This document shows positions 12,301-24,300 of a DNA stretch of 64,000 nt, piece by piece. Numbering within the stretch: position 1 is the stretch's first letter; each line of letters starts with the position of its first letter. The notes beneath the pieces are model-generated. The model ran no database searches and was not told where the DNA came from. It worked only from the letters and a program-made list of their open reading frames with translations. Source of the DNA: Corbicula japonica (taxonomy: Eukaryota > Mollusca > Bivalvia > Venerida > Cyrenidae); contig JAZAYU010000035.1 in NCBI GenBank assembly GCA_038501625.1, positions 816,001-880,000 on the forward strand, read 5' to 3'. A program made the translations under genes and the position numbers.

Positions 12301-15300
12301 TGAGGAGTTTATTGTATATGTGACTGATGAAATCCTACCCAGTGTTCTGCTGATGAGGAATGCTAGTGCTAAATTCAAGGTAATAAAATGTTCTGCTCAT
12401 CCAAATTAGAGTAGTATAAGTTCTGCTGATCCAAATTAGAGTAATTAAAGTTCTGCTGATCCAAATTAGAGTAATATAAGTTCTGCTGATTCAAATTAGA
12501 GTAATATAAGTTCTGCTGATCCAAATTAGAGTAATATAAGTTCTGCTGATCCAAGTTAGAGTAATATAAGTTCTGCTGATCCAAATTAGAGTAATATAAG
12601 TTCTGCTGATCCAAATTAGAGTAATATAAGTTCTGCTGATCCAAATAATGGTAATTGAAGTTCTGCTGATTCAAATTAGAGTAATTAAAGTATTGCAGCT
12701 CCAAAATTATGGTAATTTAAGTTCTGGTGATCCAAATTAATATAGCTTATTTAAAATTTTGCTGATCCAGATTAAAGTTATACAGTTTTGCTGCTCCATA
12801 CTATGGTAAATAAAGTTCTGCTGGTCCAAATAATTGTTCAGTGATTTCAATTGATGCAGATTCTTGCATATTGATGCAAGCAAATTTCACTTTTTCAGGT
12901 TTTGACCCCACCTAATTCTGAGCTTGGGTTCATTATGATGCAGGAGAATGTAGGAAATGTGGTCAAATGTTTCATGAATAAAGATAGATATTGTGTCTTC
13001 TGTATTTTAAATATGAAGTTTATATTTATTTGAACCATGAAAAAAAGTTAAAATGAGGTTAAAGCAATTTTAGTAGTAAAGTTCACTGAAAACACGATAT
13101 GACTGGTGACCACCTTGACAATTCCAAACAGGGGTCAGATGATCCCTGGTTTTCAAATGCTATTGAAATCCCTGAAATTGTTATTTAAGTTCTTCTGATC
13201 CAAATTATGATAAATAAAGTTTTGCTGACCTACAGTGACACTTAATGTATAGAATGATATGCCGACCTTAACTTAATGTATTTAATATATTCTGATGCAA
13301 AATTTAATTTCTGCTTTCCTTAACTCTGCTAAGTTCAAAGTCATTTATGTCTGTGACAGTACAATAATCTGTGCCATCTGATCAGGATCTAAAATGTTCG
13401 CTTTTGGACTTTTTATCTTATTTCTGACTAAAATGCTCCAGTGCAGATCCTGATCAGATGGCACGGATGTGCCGGCTGATCTGGATCAACACTGGTCGCA
13501 CATGCCTGAAAATGTGTATATATGGAGGAAAGGGTTAAAGCATTAAGGATATCTTTTCTTAATTGTACTCAAGAGCTCTTCTGTCACCACCAAGTATGTC
13601 ATGGTCACCTTATTTCCTACTCTGGTAGAATCTTCCTGTAACATTATATTTCAGGAGGTGTATGTTGAGATCTTGACGAGTGTGTTGTCACACAGGGACT
13701 GTATACGTACAGATCTTGTGGACACCAGTGCTATACCAGTCACTGCCAGCATCATCAGGGAGGGACCTTGGTAAGCTCTTATCTTCCTAATCTTTACATA
13801 GAATCTAGCCAAGTCTGTACTAAGTTTAAGGCCGTTTCACTTTAGCTGATTGTAAGTTATAAATGTATAATTGTAATTGTCTAATGATAGTACTTTCTAG
13901 TCCAGGATACCGTTTTATGAACATGTCTTAAGAAAAAACGGAAAGATGTCTTATGTTGCTTGCCCCTAAATTGTCATGAAACTCATACAAAAGTAAAAAT
14001 AAGACAGCGTCGTAACTGTTTGATAAAACTGCACCCTTTGTTACAAAATCAAGAAAAAGTAGTGTAATTTTATAAAGGAATAAATGAAAATGCATTTAAA
14101 CATCGGAAGCCACTGGTCTCTGCTTTGAAAAAACTTGTGTACATTCAGTTTGATAGTTGAGGGGGAGTAAAATTCAGGATGTTTGTAGTTTGGAGACCAG
14201 TAAGATATTAAATTTTGGAGACTGCTTCTAGCAGTTCTGGAGACTGCTTTAAGTAAGTTTGGAATCTGGGTTTATTTTCAGGCAATCATGTGCTCATGTT
14301 CCTAGACCTAGAAACAAACCTACATATAAAAACATTGTAACAGAACCTTATTGTATTGATGAGTACTCAAAGATGCATCAGTGATTTGAATTGATTTGAT
14401 TTATATATACCACTGCAAAAATATAAGATAATTTATGATTTATATATGTAAATTCTCTCTGTGTAGTGGACCTCAGTGTGCTGCTCTCACCTTGTTGTCA
14501 TCCTTGACCACCAATGATTCTGGTGTTGCCATGGTGATAGGAACCAACAGTCTGGTCCCCATGATATTGTGCTGTATGAAGGAATCACATTGCAGGTAAG
14601 AAAAACTACTACATTGTATATATATGAAAACATTTTGCAAGTTAAGACAACTTTGAAGTTAATATTTCTTCTTCTACAGCTAACAGGAGAATGTTTAAAA
14701 TTCGAGTGATATTAGTTAACATCTAGAAATAAGTAAAAGAGTTCATTTTCTACCAGTTTATTTTCCTTGTTAAGAGGTTTGAGGTCATTTAACTCGAAAT
14801 TAACAACAACAACCACATACTAGATGGTGTGTTGCTTACTAGATGGTATGTTCACTTACTAGGTTTGTTCACATACTTGGTGGTGTGTTCACTTTCAAGA
14901 TGGTGTTTTCACTTACTAGATGATGTCTGAAAGTTTTTTTGACTATTTACCTTTACTTATCGATCTTTTACCCTTTCTTTACTGACCTGCCTGAGTCATT
15001 GTTTTAAATGCATAGTGGTATACAAATAGAAAACTAAATTATTTTATAGGAAAGTCCGCCAAAATGCTACAGAGGTGATGAGAAGCCTGTGCAACTGTCG
15101 GAAGCTTGGACTGTGTAAAGATCTCATGTTACAGCTGAGCAGTTATCTTGTGCCCAGTCTAGAACAAGATTCATTAACCAGTCTGTCACAGATGGCAGCA
15201 CCTAACCCAGTGACAGTGACGACTGCTAAGCCACGGTTTGATGAGGAGAGACAAATGTGGCTTGGACTGGAAAAGTTTATTGATATGACGAAAACTGCAA

Positions 15301-18300
15301 TATTCCGGGAAGGTATGTCTTTAATAGCACCAGTTCTATATGTCATTCTGATAATAAATAGATGAAATTATGAAAATGCCTGAGCTGGCTAACTCCAGTA
15401 GGAAAGCTATAGACCATTATTGATAAACTGGTTGTAGATTTACCTTAAAAAATGCCATAAATTATAACATAAAACATATTACACAATTATCATTTAAATT
15501 GGTTATGACTATTTTTGTGAAAACAATCACAAAAAAACTGTTTTACTCTGGCATAAATGTGTGCATTTTCCAATATTTAAAAAACAAAAAGCAATATATT
15601 TTCATGATGGTTTGAATTAGGCACCTTATACTTGTCTGAGTGTGAAATATTCAGATAATAAAATCACACCAAGCTATGCTGAGGTAACAAATGGTAGCTA
15701 GTATGTGTCATTTTTGCTCTTCACAGCAAAGGTAGAGACCGATGAACATGGACTTGTCTCAGCGATCCACATGAAACCCTGCATCGACACGAACTCTGTA
15801 CAGCTCAACCTACTGGCTGAAGCCTTCCAGATCTTACAGCATGTATGTCTGTGGCCGCTGGACAAGTCCCGTCTTGGTTTCAGTGCAAACAGAGTAGATC
15901 TCACTACATTTACTGATGATGACAAACAAAGGTTAGAAGTTTATGCTAACTTGGATAGAGATTTAATAATACTTGTTGAAACCATGCATGGGCCTATGTG
16001 TAATTTGGAATCTTAAAGTTCTGCCCTACTTTTGAAATACATATTATATGAAAGATCTATTTGGTGTGAGTGTGGGCTTTATTGTAGCCACAACATCAGC
16101 GTAGATCCACTTACTGCAAGCTAGCTGGTAGCTTCTGACATGAGAGATTCTCACTCTGGGAGGAATCGAATCCACAGCAGAGGATGGGGAGGGGTGGGGG
16201 GGTCTGATTGACAGCTGCTGTCTTTAACACTAGTAGGCTATAGAGACATGTCATCATGGCTATAATTGTTCTAATAAAATACTGATTTGCAGCAAGTATA
16301 TGGCTGTATTTGACACTGAATTTATATTACAATAAATCTAATATTTAAAGACACAGATTCCCCAGTTTAATTTCTGCAGTCAGACTTTATATGTAACTGT
16401 CCAAATGATGATCTGATTTTATTCAGTAATGTAATGCCATCTGTAATGTCAGATTTCATACATCATGTCAGGGGTACCGGTCACAAGATGTTGGAATCAC
16501 TTTCAGTCTTCCTGTACCATTTAGCACTGCTGACAAATTAATTCTTTTACCCCTTTATTCCATATATACAGGTTTTATCATGTGTGCAACCAGTGAAGAT
16601 AAAGATCAGCTGGCACATGCACATCTTATCAGTCACTATTTAGCCGGAAAAAAACATCAATCAATAACCAAACAGTTTGATCTTGATCAGATGGCATGCA
16701 TGTGCCACCTGATCTGGATCAACATTTTTGGCCCAGAGATAAGTCATATCCCATAAAGTAAAGCATTAAAACATCATTATATTGCAGAGCAAGATTGTCC
16801 AAAGTGAACAGAGGCCTCACACAAGCCATCTGGGACAAAGTTGGATTAGTGGTCACAGATCTGTTGCTGTCCTATGCTGACAAATTCTGCAAGGTTCGCG
16901 AAGAGTCAACCAAGGGGAGACAATCTCAATGCAAGAAGTCAAACCAGACGACCAGTCTGGAAGTTATATTTGAAACACAGGAAGTGAATTTGATAACCAG
17001 TCTGTTAGAATTAACGTTGTGTTCTGTATTGTGCACTTGTGTTGCATTTCCTGAAATCATGCCAAAATTAAAGGAGAAACCATCAAAAAGGAAGTCCAAA
17101 TCTCCCAGCAAACTCAAATCAGCTTCAGCATCTCAAGTTTTGTCAGAAAATACAGCTAACCAGACTGTGGAGTCCAGATTAAAGTCACAATCTGACACTG
17201 CCAGTGGTTTTGCAACTGAGGAAGAGAAAATCTGGGTTAAAGAAAATCCACATTTGACCAGTATGCAGTCTAAGTCAAACCAGGATTTAGCTTTGGAGAG
17301 AAGTAGGGCGGAGTTACGTCACAAAGAGGCGTGTACTGAGAGACGATTACTGCGCAAATGTTTGTACGAGTCTGATGTGTTCCGTTCTGTTTGTCCATTC
17401 ATAATGTGTGATGAAGAAAATATACAGGTATGCTTTAGAGCATTTATGAAACATTTGTTAACACTTTTTTTTACAAAATAATTACTGTATGATTTTTTTT
17501 TCTATGATTCGATGAAATATGTTATAAATCTATGTATAAAATTTTCCTTATTAAAGATTTTATATTCATTGTTTAATTAATTTTAGATTTTGTTAAAGGC
17601 AAAATTTAACTGGTCAGAGCTCAAGATCCTAAAACTGAAACCATTTGGCAAAAGACCAGACTATGCAGTCTTAGGCAACTAGTGGGTTGATGGGTTGACC
17701 TTAGCCATGTTGCAAATCATTCTATCTTATCATTATGAGGCTGATCATCAGTAGCAGATTTAAGATTGTATGGCCTACATCTTAAATCTTACAGGTCAGA
17801 AATACAATTTCTTTTACTAGTGAAAAGTTGTTATTCGTGGCAGGGTCAGATGCAAGATTTCCAGGAGGGGGTTGGTTTGGGGCGGTCTTAAGGCAGTTGC
17901 AGTCCCAATGAAATCTAAATATTGCTGCCCCAAAAGAGGGTTCGAGCAATTCTACTGAATCCCCTCCGGATCCGCTCCTGCATTGTAATTGCTGAACTTC
18001 TTTATTTTCTGACACACTTTGGGTTGTTTTTGGTTTTTTTTGACAAAAAGTGTTGTGAATTCTGTGCTGTTAATTGCATAGTTTTAAAAAATGATATAAT
18101 TTATTTATAGATTCTTGTGTTACAAATATTACGGTGTTTGGTACAGCCTTTGGAAGAAAGAGTAGCTCCTAAATTATCGTTTGGAAACAACAGTCAAGCT
18201 GGCAACAATGGAAGGCAAAGGTAACAGAAAATGCATTTCTGTTAAAAACGCTTCTGACTTTAATAATCCTTTACTCCATTTATATGGGTTTTCTGGCATG

Positions 18301-21300
18301 TGTAAACCTTGCAGATCCAGATTACACCTGTCCAGTCTGAAGAGGAACACTGTTTGCTTCTTGATAAGAAATAATAATGAATCAAAAAGTGAACAGTGTA
18401 GATCCAGATCATATAGAACAGATGTGCTGGTTGATCTAGATCTACACTGTTTGCCCATGGATAATGACCATATCCCATGCAGTAAAGGGTTTTTCAACTT
18501 TTGTTGTTGTTTTTATCCTTCTTTCTTAGACAGTTTTAAAAAATAAATTCTAAGCATGACCTGTGACATACAAAACATGATTTCTTATTTATCTTCTCCC
18601 CTTCACCTATATTTGTAAAAAAACATTTCCAACTTTGGCATCAAGAAACAAAGATGCCTTCCCATGATCTAAATTTATGTTTTTATGTCCTGCAGCTTGA
18701 CAAACCCCTTCAAAATAAGTTGAATTTTTACTCTCAGAATAATTTCTTCAGGATCAGTCCACTCCTCGTACATGCACACTCACATGCACACACTAGCCCC
18801 TTTCCACCTCCCTATTTAGACTTTTTACTTGATATTAGTTTTGTCTGTCAACTTACACACCATTTTGATGAGGCAATTTGCTTTTATTGTCCCTGTTTGC
18901 CACTGTCCATAACCGATCTTTGCATCATTGACAGGGAATGGCTTAGAGGGAGACCTAGGAGAAAAAGTCTCCCAAATATTCAGAACTTTTCCACTACTCA
19001 GCCAAGGGCAAGTTTTACCCAATATGTTTCATACAGAAAGGCAGCATCCTGGTTGACTTTTCCCTAAATTGGAAAAAATTTCTGATTGATATATGGTCTG
19101 AAGGTTATAAAACTGAGTTTGGAAACCAGTCTCAAATCTCAAGCATCTGATTGGCTGAAATGGCGACCAGTCGCCATTTCAGCCAATCAGATGCTTGAGA
19201 TTTGAGACTGGTTTCCATGCTCAGTTTTATAACCTTGGGCAATGGTTTCTTACTTGAATGTAAATTCCAGATCCATATACTACAAATTTCGATTTCAATT
19301 AAATATTGACCCAGCGAGCAACCTCCATAAACACCTGTTGCTCTGCAGCACTTCTCAAGATACCAACCATGCTTTTTTGTCATGTGACTACTGTTAGAAC
19401 TGCCGCTCCAATCAAAAGACGCTGTATTATACTTCCAAATTAGGTTTTGCTGTTAGACAAATTCTTGTTGCTGTTTGTTCATTCTCCTTGGGGATAATAA
19501 TAAATAACAAAAGGTGTGGTTTAAAGTAAAGCAACCTGAAGGCGTGATTAACAATCAACCTAGTTCTGTCAGTTATACATTCCCACGCTACTTCTCAATG
19601 AAAATATCAGCACATCCTGTTTGATGTTTTTGGTTGCAAGCGAAAATCTTACTGAAATCGAAATTTGTAGTATGTCTCAATCTTTGATAAGTTATCAGTG
19701 ATATTTGTCACACAATGTTACATGATTTTGTTATACTGTACTTCAGACCTCAAACCGCTGGTGCTGTACCCAGTGCACAGAAAAGAATGAACATTGCCTT
19801 TCATCGTATGTCTCCAGAGTTAGCTACCCTGATTAAGGAGGCACTTGGCCAACAGATGGATGAAGATAAACCCAAAGAGAAAAAAGAAGATGAAAGAAGG
19901 AAAATAAAGAAAGTAAATATCCCAGGAACCCATGGTCTCGAAACCATTCATGAAAGGTTGCAAGGTAAATACCATGTCAGCCATATATAATAAATTCAGT
20001 TAAAAGCACTATGTCACTGTGGACACCCACTCTTTCTTCACTATGATATGATTATCAATAAAAACAGGAGCTATATCAAGTTTTCCATTTATGTCTTTGA
20101 TTCAATATTGATTATAAGTGCATAATGTCACAGAATATGTGCAGTGATAAGCACTTTCCGAAACACATGCTTTTCTAATGTAAAAATACATAGTAGTTTA
20201 AAAGGTAACAAAAACACTAAATTTTGATGTTGTCAAGTCTGAAATTCCAACTCTGTAAAAAGATTACTCATAACCATTAGGCAATAGTTCATGAAATACT
20301 TCTGATTTTCGTTTATGTGTCTATTATTTTAAAGTTGCTTCAGCCACTCAAACATTGATCTAAAATTTGCTTGACCTTAGAATTCATGATTAAAAACAAA
20401 ACGGGGGTATTTCAGTTATATTAATTTCCCATTGTTTATTTCAAGTTCTCATAGTAATTTGCATGCAAAATTCTAATTTTTATGCAAACTTAAGGGATCT
20501 CATATAGAACTGGAAAGAAGATAAATTGTTTTTGCCTGAGGATCATATACTTAATAAGAATACATATTAAAGGGGGTTTCTCCAAGAAAGTCTTGGTTAA
20601 TAACAAACTTGTTGCATGGATGTGCTGGTCTGTCTTAGTCTAAATATTTGACATATTTAGGATAAGGTTAATTGGGATATTTTAACTCATTACTCCATAA
20701 ATAGGGGTTTTATTGCAAGAGTGATCATTGTAGACTGTTTGCTTCTTAGTCAGAAATAACATAATGAATAAAAAAGCAAACAGTGTGATTCTGATCAGAC
20801 AGCGCAGATGTACAGGTTGATCTGGATCTACTGTGGATCTACACTGTTCACCCATGGGATAACAGCCATATCCCATGGATTCCAGTAAAGAGTTAAACAA
20901 TCATGATTGAGAATAATTCTTTACATTTGTATTTTTGTAGAGTTCACAGAAACCAGCAAACATTCTGCTGAGGAGGTGAAAAAAGAACCAACAGAAAGTA
21001 GTGCCACTTCTTCTGGGCATGTCAAGCCGGTGATTGACAGGTGTAGGCCAATAGCTCAGCAGTGTAGGGAGGCCCTGGTAGAGGAACTAGGAGAGAGGCT
21101 CATAATGGGAATCTTCAAAAAATCTCACAAGCTTAAAAAATACAGTGTTTTACTGCTGCATGATTTTGTTCAATTTGGGGAGGTATGATTGTATGATTTA
21201 ATTCTTTATTTTGTTAAATAATTCTAAATACACTGTATTTGGTACAGGACTGAGAGACACTAATGTCAAAGAGGTTTACTTTTTTACAGTGGTGATTTTC

Positions 21301-24300
21301 AAGCCTGCAGTTTTCTATGTCAGGAACAGTTAAATATATATATAATAAATTAACATATGTATTATTAAATATTAAATGTGCATGGTCACTTATGAGACAA
21401 AAATATAGGCTAAATTTGCTTCTGTTCAGTCATTGATAGGCAGTATATAGTGGAGCAACTAATATTAACCATGTCTGAGATATTGAATTTTTTCCACCAT
21501 GAAATATGTTATGCAGCTTTTATATATTGTTTACAGTACTACTATTTAAGATAATTTGAGAGTAACCTCACTATGCCATACAGTTGCTTATCCTTATGTC
21601 TCTATCATATAAAGCGATAGTAGTAACTTGGGAGTAGCAATTATTCTTAACATTAATAATATAGACCTACATTCATCATGTATTTTGATGGGTATTACAC
21701 TTTATTATAAAGATTTTAGTCTGCTTTTAGGTTGACAGCCACATGTCACTGTCTACATACGGTTGTATGCCACGTCTGATAGACTTCTTGCGTGTCAATG
21801 AAGACAATGAACTGCTAGAAATCATAGGTTTGTTGTTCTGCTATTCTCGTATTATCATGTAAACAAATTTTTAAAGCAAAATCTTCCGATTGACAGTTTC
21901 ACTTAAGGGAGCTTCCGACAATCGAATCATTATAACAAGACTAACAATTCCTGAATAAATTTAGCTGAAATGATATAAATTTTGTCAAGCTATAAAAGGT
22001 AGTTTAAAGAATTTGCAAAACTAAGAAGTTAAAATATGTGATGCCTAGCAGTTGAACAGTCCTTCCATTCAACCTGTTTTGACAAGTATGACATTACTCA
22101 GTTTCTACAAAGAGCAGTGGCATGAAAGTTGATACGCTAAACAGTGCACTGGTCATGACCCTGACAAGTTACATAACTGTGGCTTCCTTATTTCTCAGGT
22201 TATCTCTTTATCCTGTACATAAGAAAAAATGGTCAACTTGTTTTGGCAAGTTGGATATTTCTCAATTTCTACTAATAGCAGTGGCTTCAAAGGTAATATG
22301 CTTACTCAGCAGTGCACATGTCATGACCCTGACATTTCAAAGCATGAAATTGGAAAACTATGCCCAAGATCATAAAACTAAATCTGGAGATCAGTCTCAA
22401 ATCTCAAGTCGCCATTTCAGCCAATCAGATCCTTGAGATTTGAGACTGATCTCAAAACTTAGTTTTATGATCTTGGGCCCTGGAATCATCCTCAGTTTTC
22501 CCTTCATTTGTTTATCCCTTAAGTATAGTTTATCACTGTGTGTAACAGGATTGATCATGGTGAGGATGTTGGTGAGCAGTGATAACCGCCTCAAGCAGTT
22601 GTTTAACAGACATGGAGGTCCACAGTTACTGCTTGCCATGGCACAGTATACCAAAGGTCTTCTCAGACAGGAAGTCTCCAACACACTGAAGACCGTCTCC
22701 AAAGGTAAGATCAAGATTCCTTCTTTTTTATAAATAGGTCTTAGAATTATCTCCCTTACTTAAAATATTGTTTATTCATTGCTCGTTAAGAACAAGAGCC
22801 AGGAAAACAACTGCATTCTTAACTATTTGAAAAGTCAGAAATAAAGCAAGTAGACATTTTAAGCTCATTTTCAAAAGGGCATTATCCCTTTCCTTGGTAT
22901 ATACGCATTTTTACCAATGTGCGACCAGTGTAGATCCAGATCAGCCGGCGCACCCCTGCTGTCTGATCAGGATCTGCACTTGTCGCATTTAGGTCAGAAA
23001 TAACCTAATGAATCAAAAAGCGAACAGTTTAGATTTGGATGTGCCGGCTGATCTGGATCTAAACTGTTCGCCCTAGCAATAAAGGTGTGTCTAAACAGGA
23101 AAAGGGTTAATTCACTTGGGAAGTAAGTTGGGAATTCAATCTGATCCTCCCCCACCAACACCAACAAGAAAGATTTTATTGGTGTGAGATTTGAAAGAAA
23201 AAGATCCTCCCCTAACACCTTACCAAAGTGTGGAAGTGTCATATTGTGTATTATACTTTGCTGTAGCAATACATAAGAAAGAAACTTACATGCAAACTTT
23301 AACCATTTATTTGTAATTCAAGAAGGGGAGGTCATTTAATCAGAGTGCATATTAGAAGTTTGGTACTTGAAAAAACATCAAGATTTATGATAGTAAACAA
23401 GTATACAAAGTTTGAAGGATGTCATTATAATGGTTTAAAAGTTATGAGTCTTTTTAACCATAATTTCTAAGTCCAAAAAAGAAAAAAAGAGTGATAATTA
23501 AATCAAAAAACAAGGTAGAGTTATGGTTCCTGACACTTTGACTTGAGATATAATGGTGAAGAAGTGTACAAAGTTTCAAAGCTGAAGTACATGTAGTATG
23601 ATGAAAGTTGATGTTTGTAACTGCTTGCATGCAAACTTTAACCTTAGAATCTATTCTAAGTCGAAAAAGGGCCATAAATCAATCAAAATTAAAGTAAGAG
23701 TTATGGTTCTAGGCACACACATTTGGGATATGATGGTGAATAAGTGTGCCAAGTTTGAAAGGTGTAGCTGTAGTACTTTGTACAAGTAGGTTGCATACAA
23801 ACTTTAACCTAAGCAGGAAAGCGAAAGCGACACCGACGGCGATGCCGAAGAAAAAAGTGAGTAAAATAGCTTGACATATTTGTCGATTAGTCAAGCTAAA
23901 ATATGTTTTCTAGTTAGTGACTGAAGTTATGCTTTTAAGTCTAAAAGCTTTTCATAGCAAAACTAAGAAATGACTTCTCATCATAACATGATGTTTTTTC
24001 TTCAAGTCCAGAGTCCAAAAAGGTTTAAAGTCGTGGAAAAATAATTTCCATAATATGCTTGATTAACATACTTGAATATTAGGGATGGCATTTTCCACCT
24101 ATTTTACCATTCGAATGTTCGAATCAGTTTGCATTCGAACGTTCAAATCATTAGCAAACACATAAACCATGAAACGACCTGTTTTTATCGGTAAACCCTC
24201 ACAGTATCCCCGAAAATACGAAATTCTCATTCAAATTGATATTGCCGATAATATCCGAGTATTCCAAATCTTAACGGTGAGTTAATTTATCGGAGAATGA

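Noticed and set aside
12375..12704. 109-codon minus-strand open frame with a repeated YYSNLDQQNL pattern
   Set aside because: It is the 30-bp minisatellite read in frame; the period is a multiple of three, so no stop appears. It starts inside a real exon's antisense and lacks splice or start support.
17620..17700. Possible family-2 copy (CTCAAGATCCTAAAACTGAAA)
   Set aside because: Only the left arm is weakly similar; no centre or right arm follows, so a chance match cannot be excluded.
18181..18546. 121-codon plus-strand open frame overlapping an exon end
   Set aside because: Most of it is a family-1 MITE read through in frame. The true exon ends at the AG|GTAACA donor at 18220 and uses another frame.
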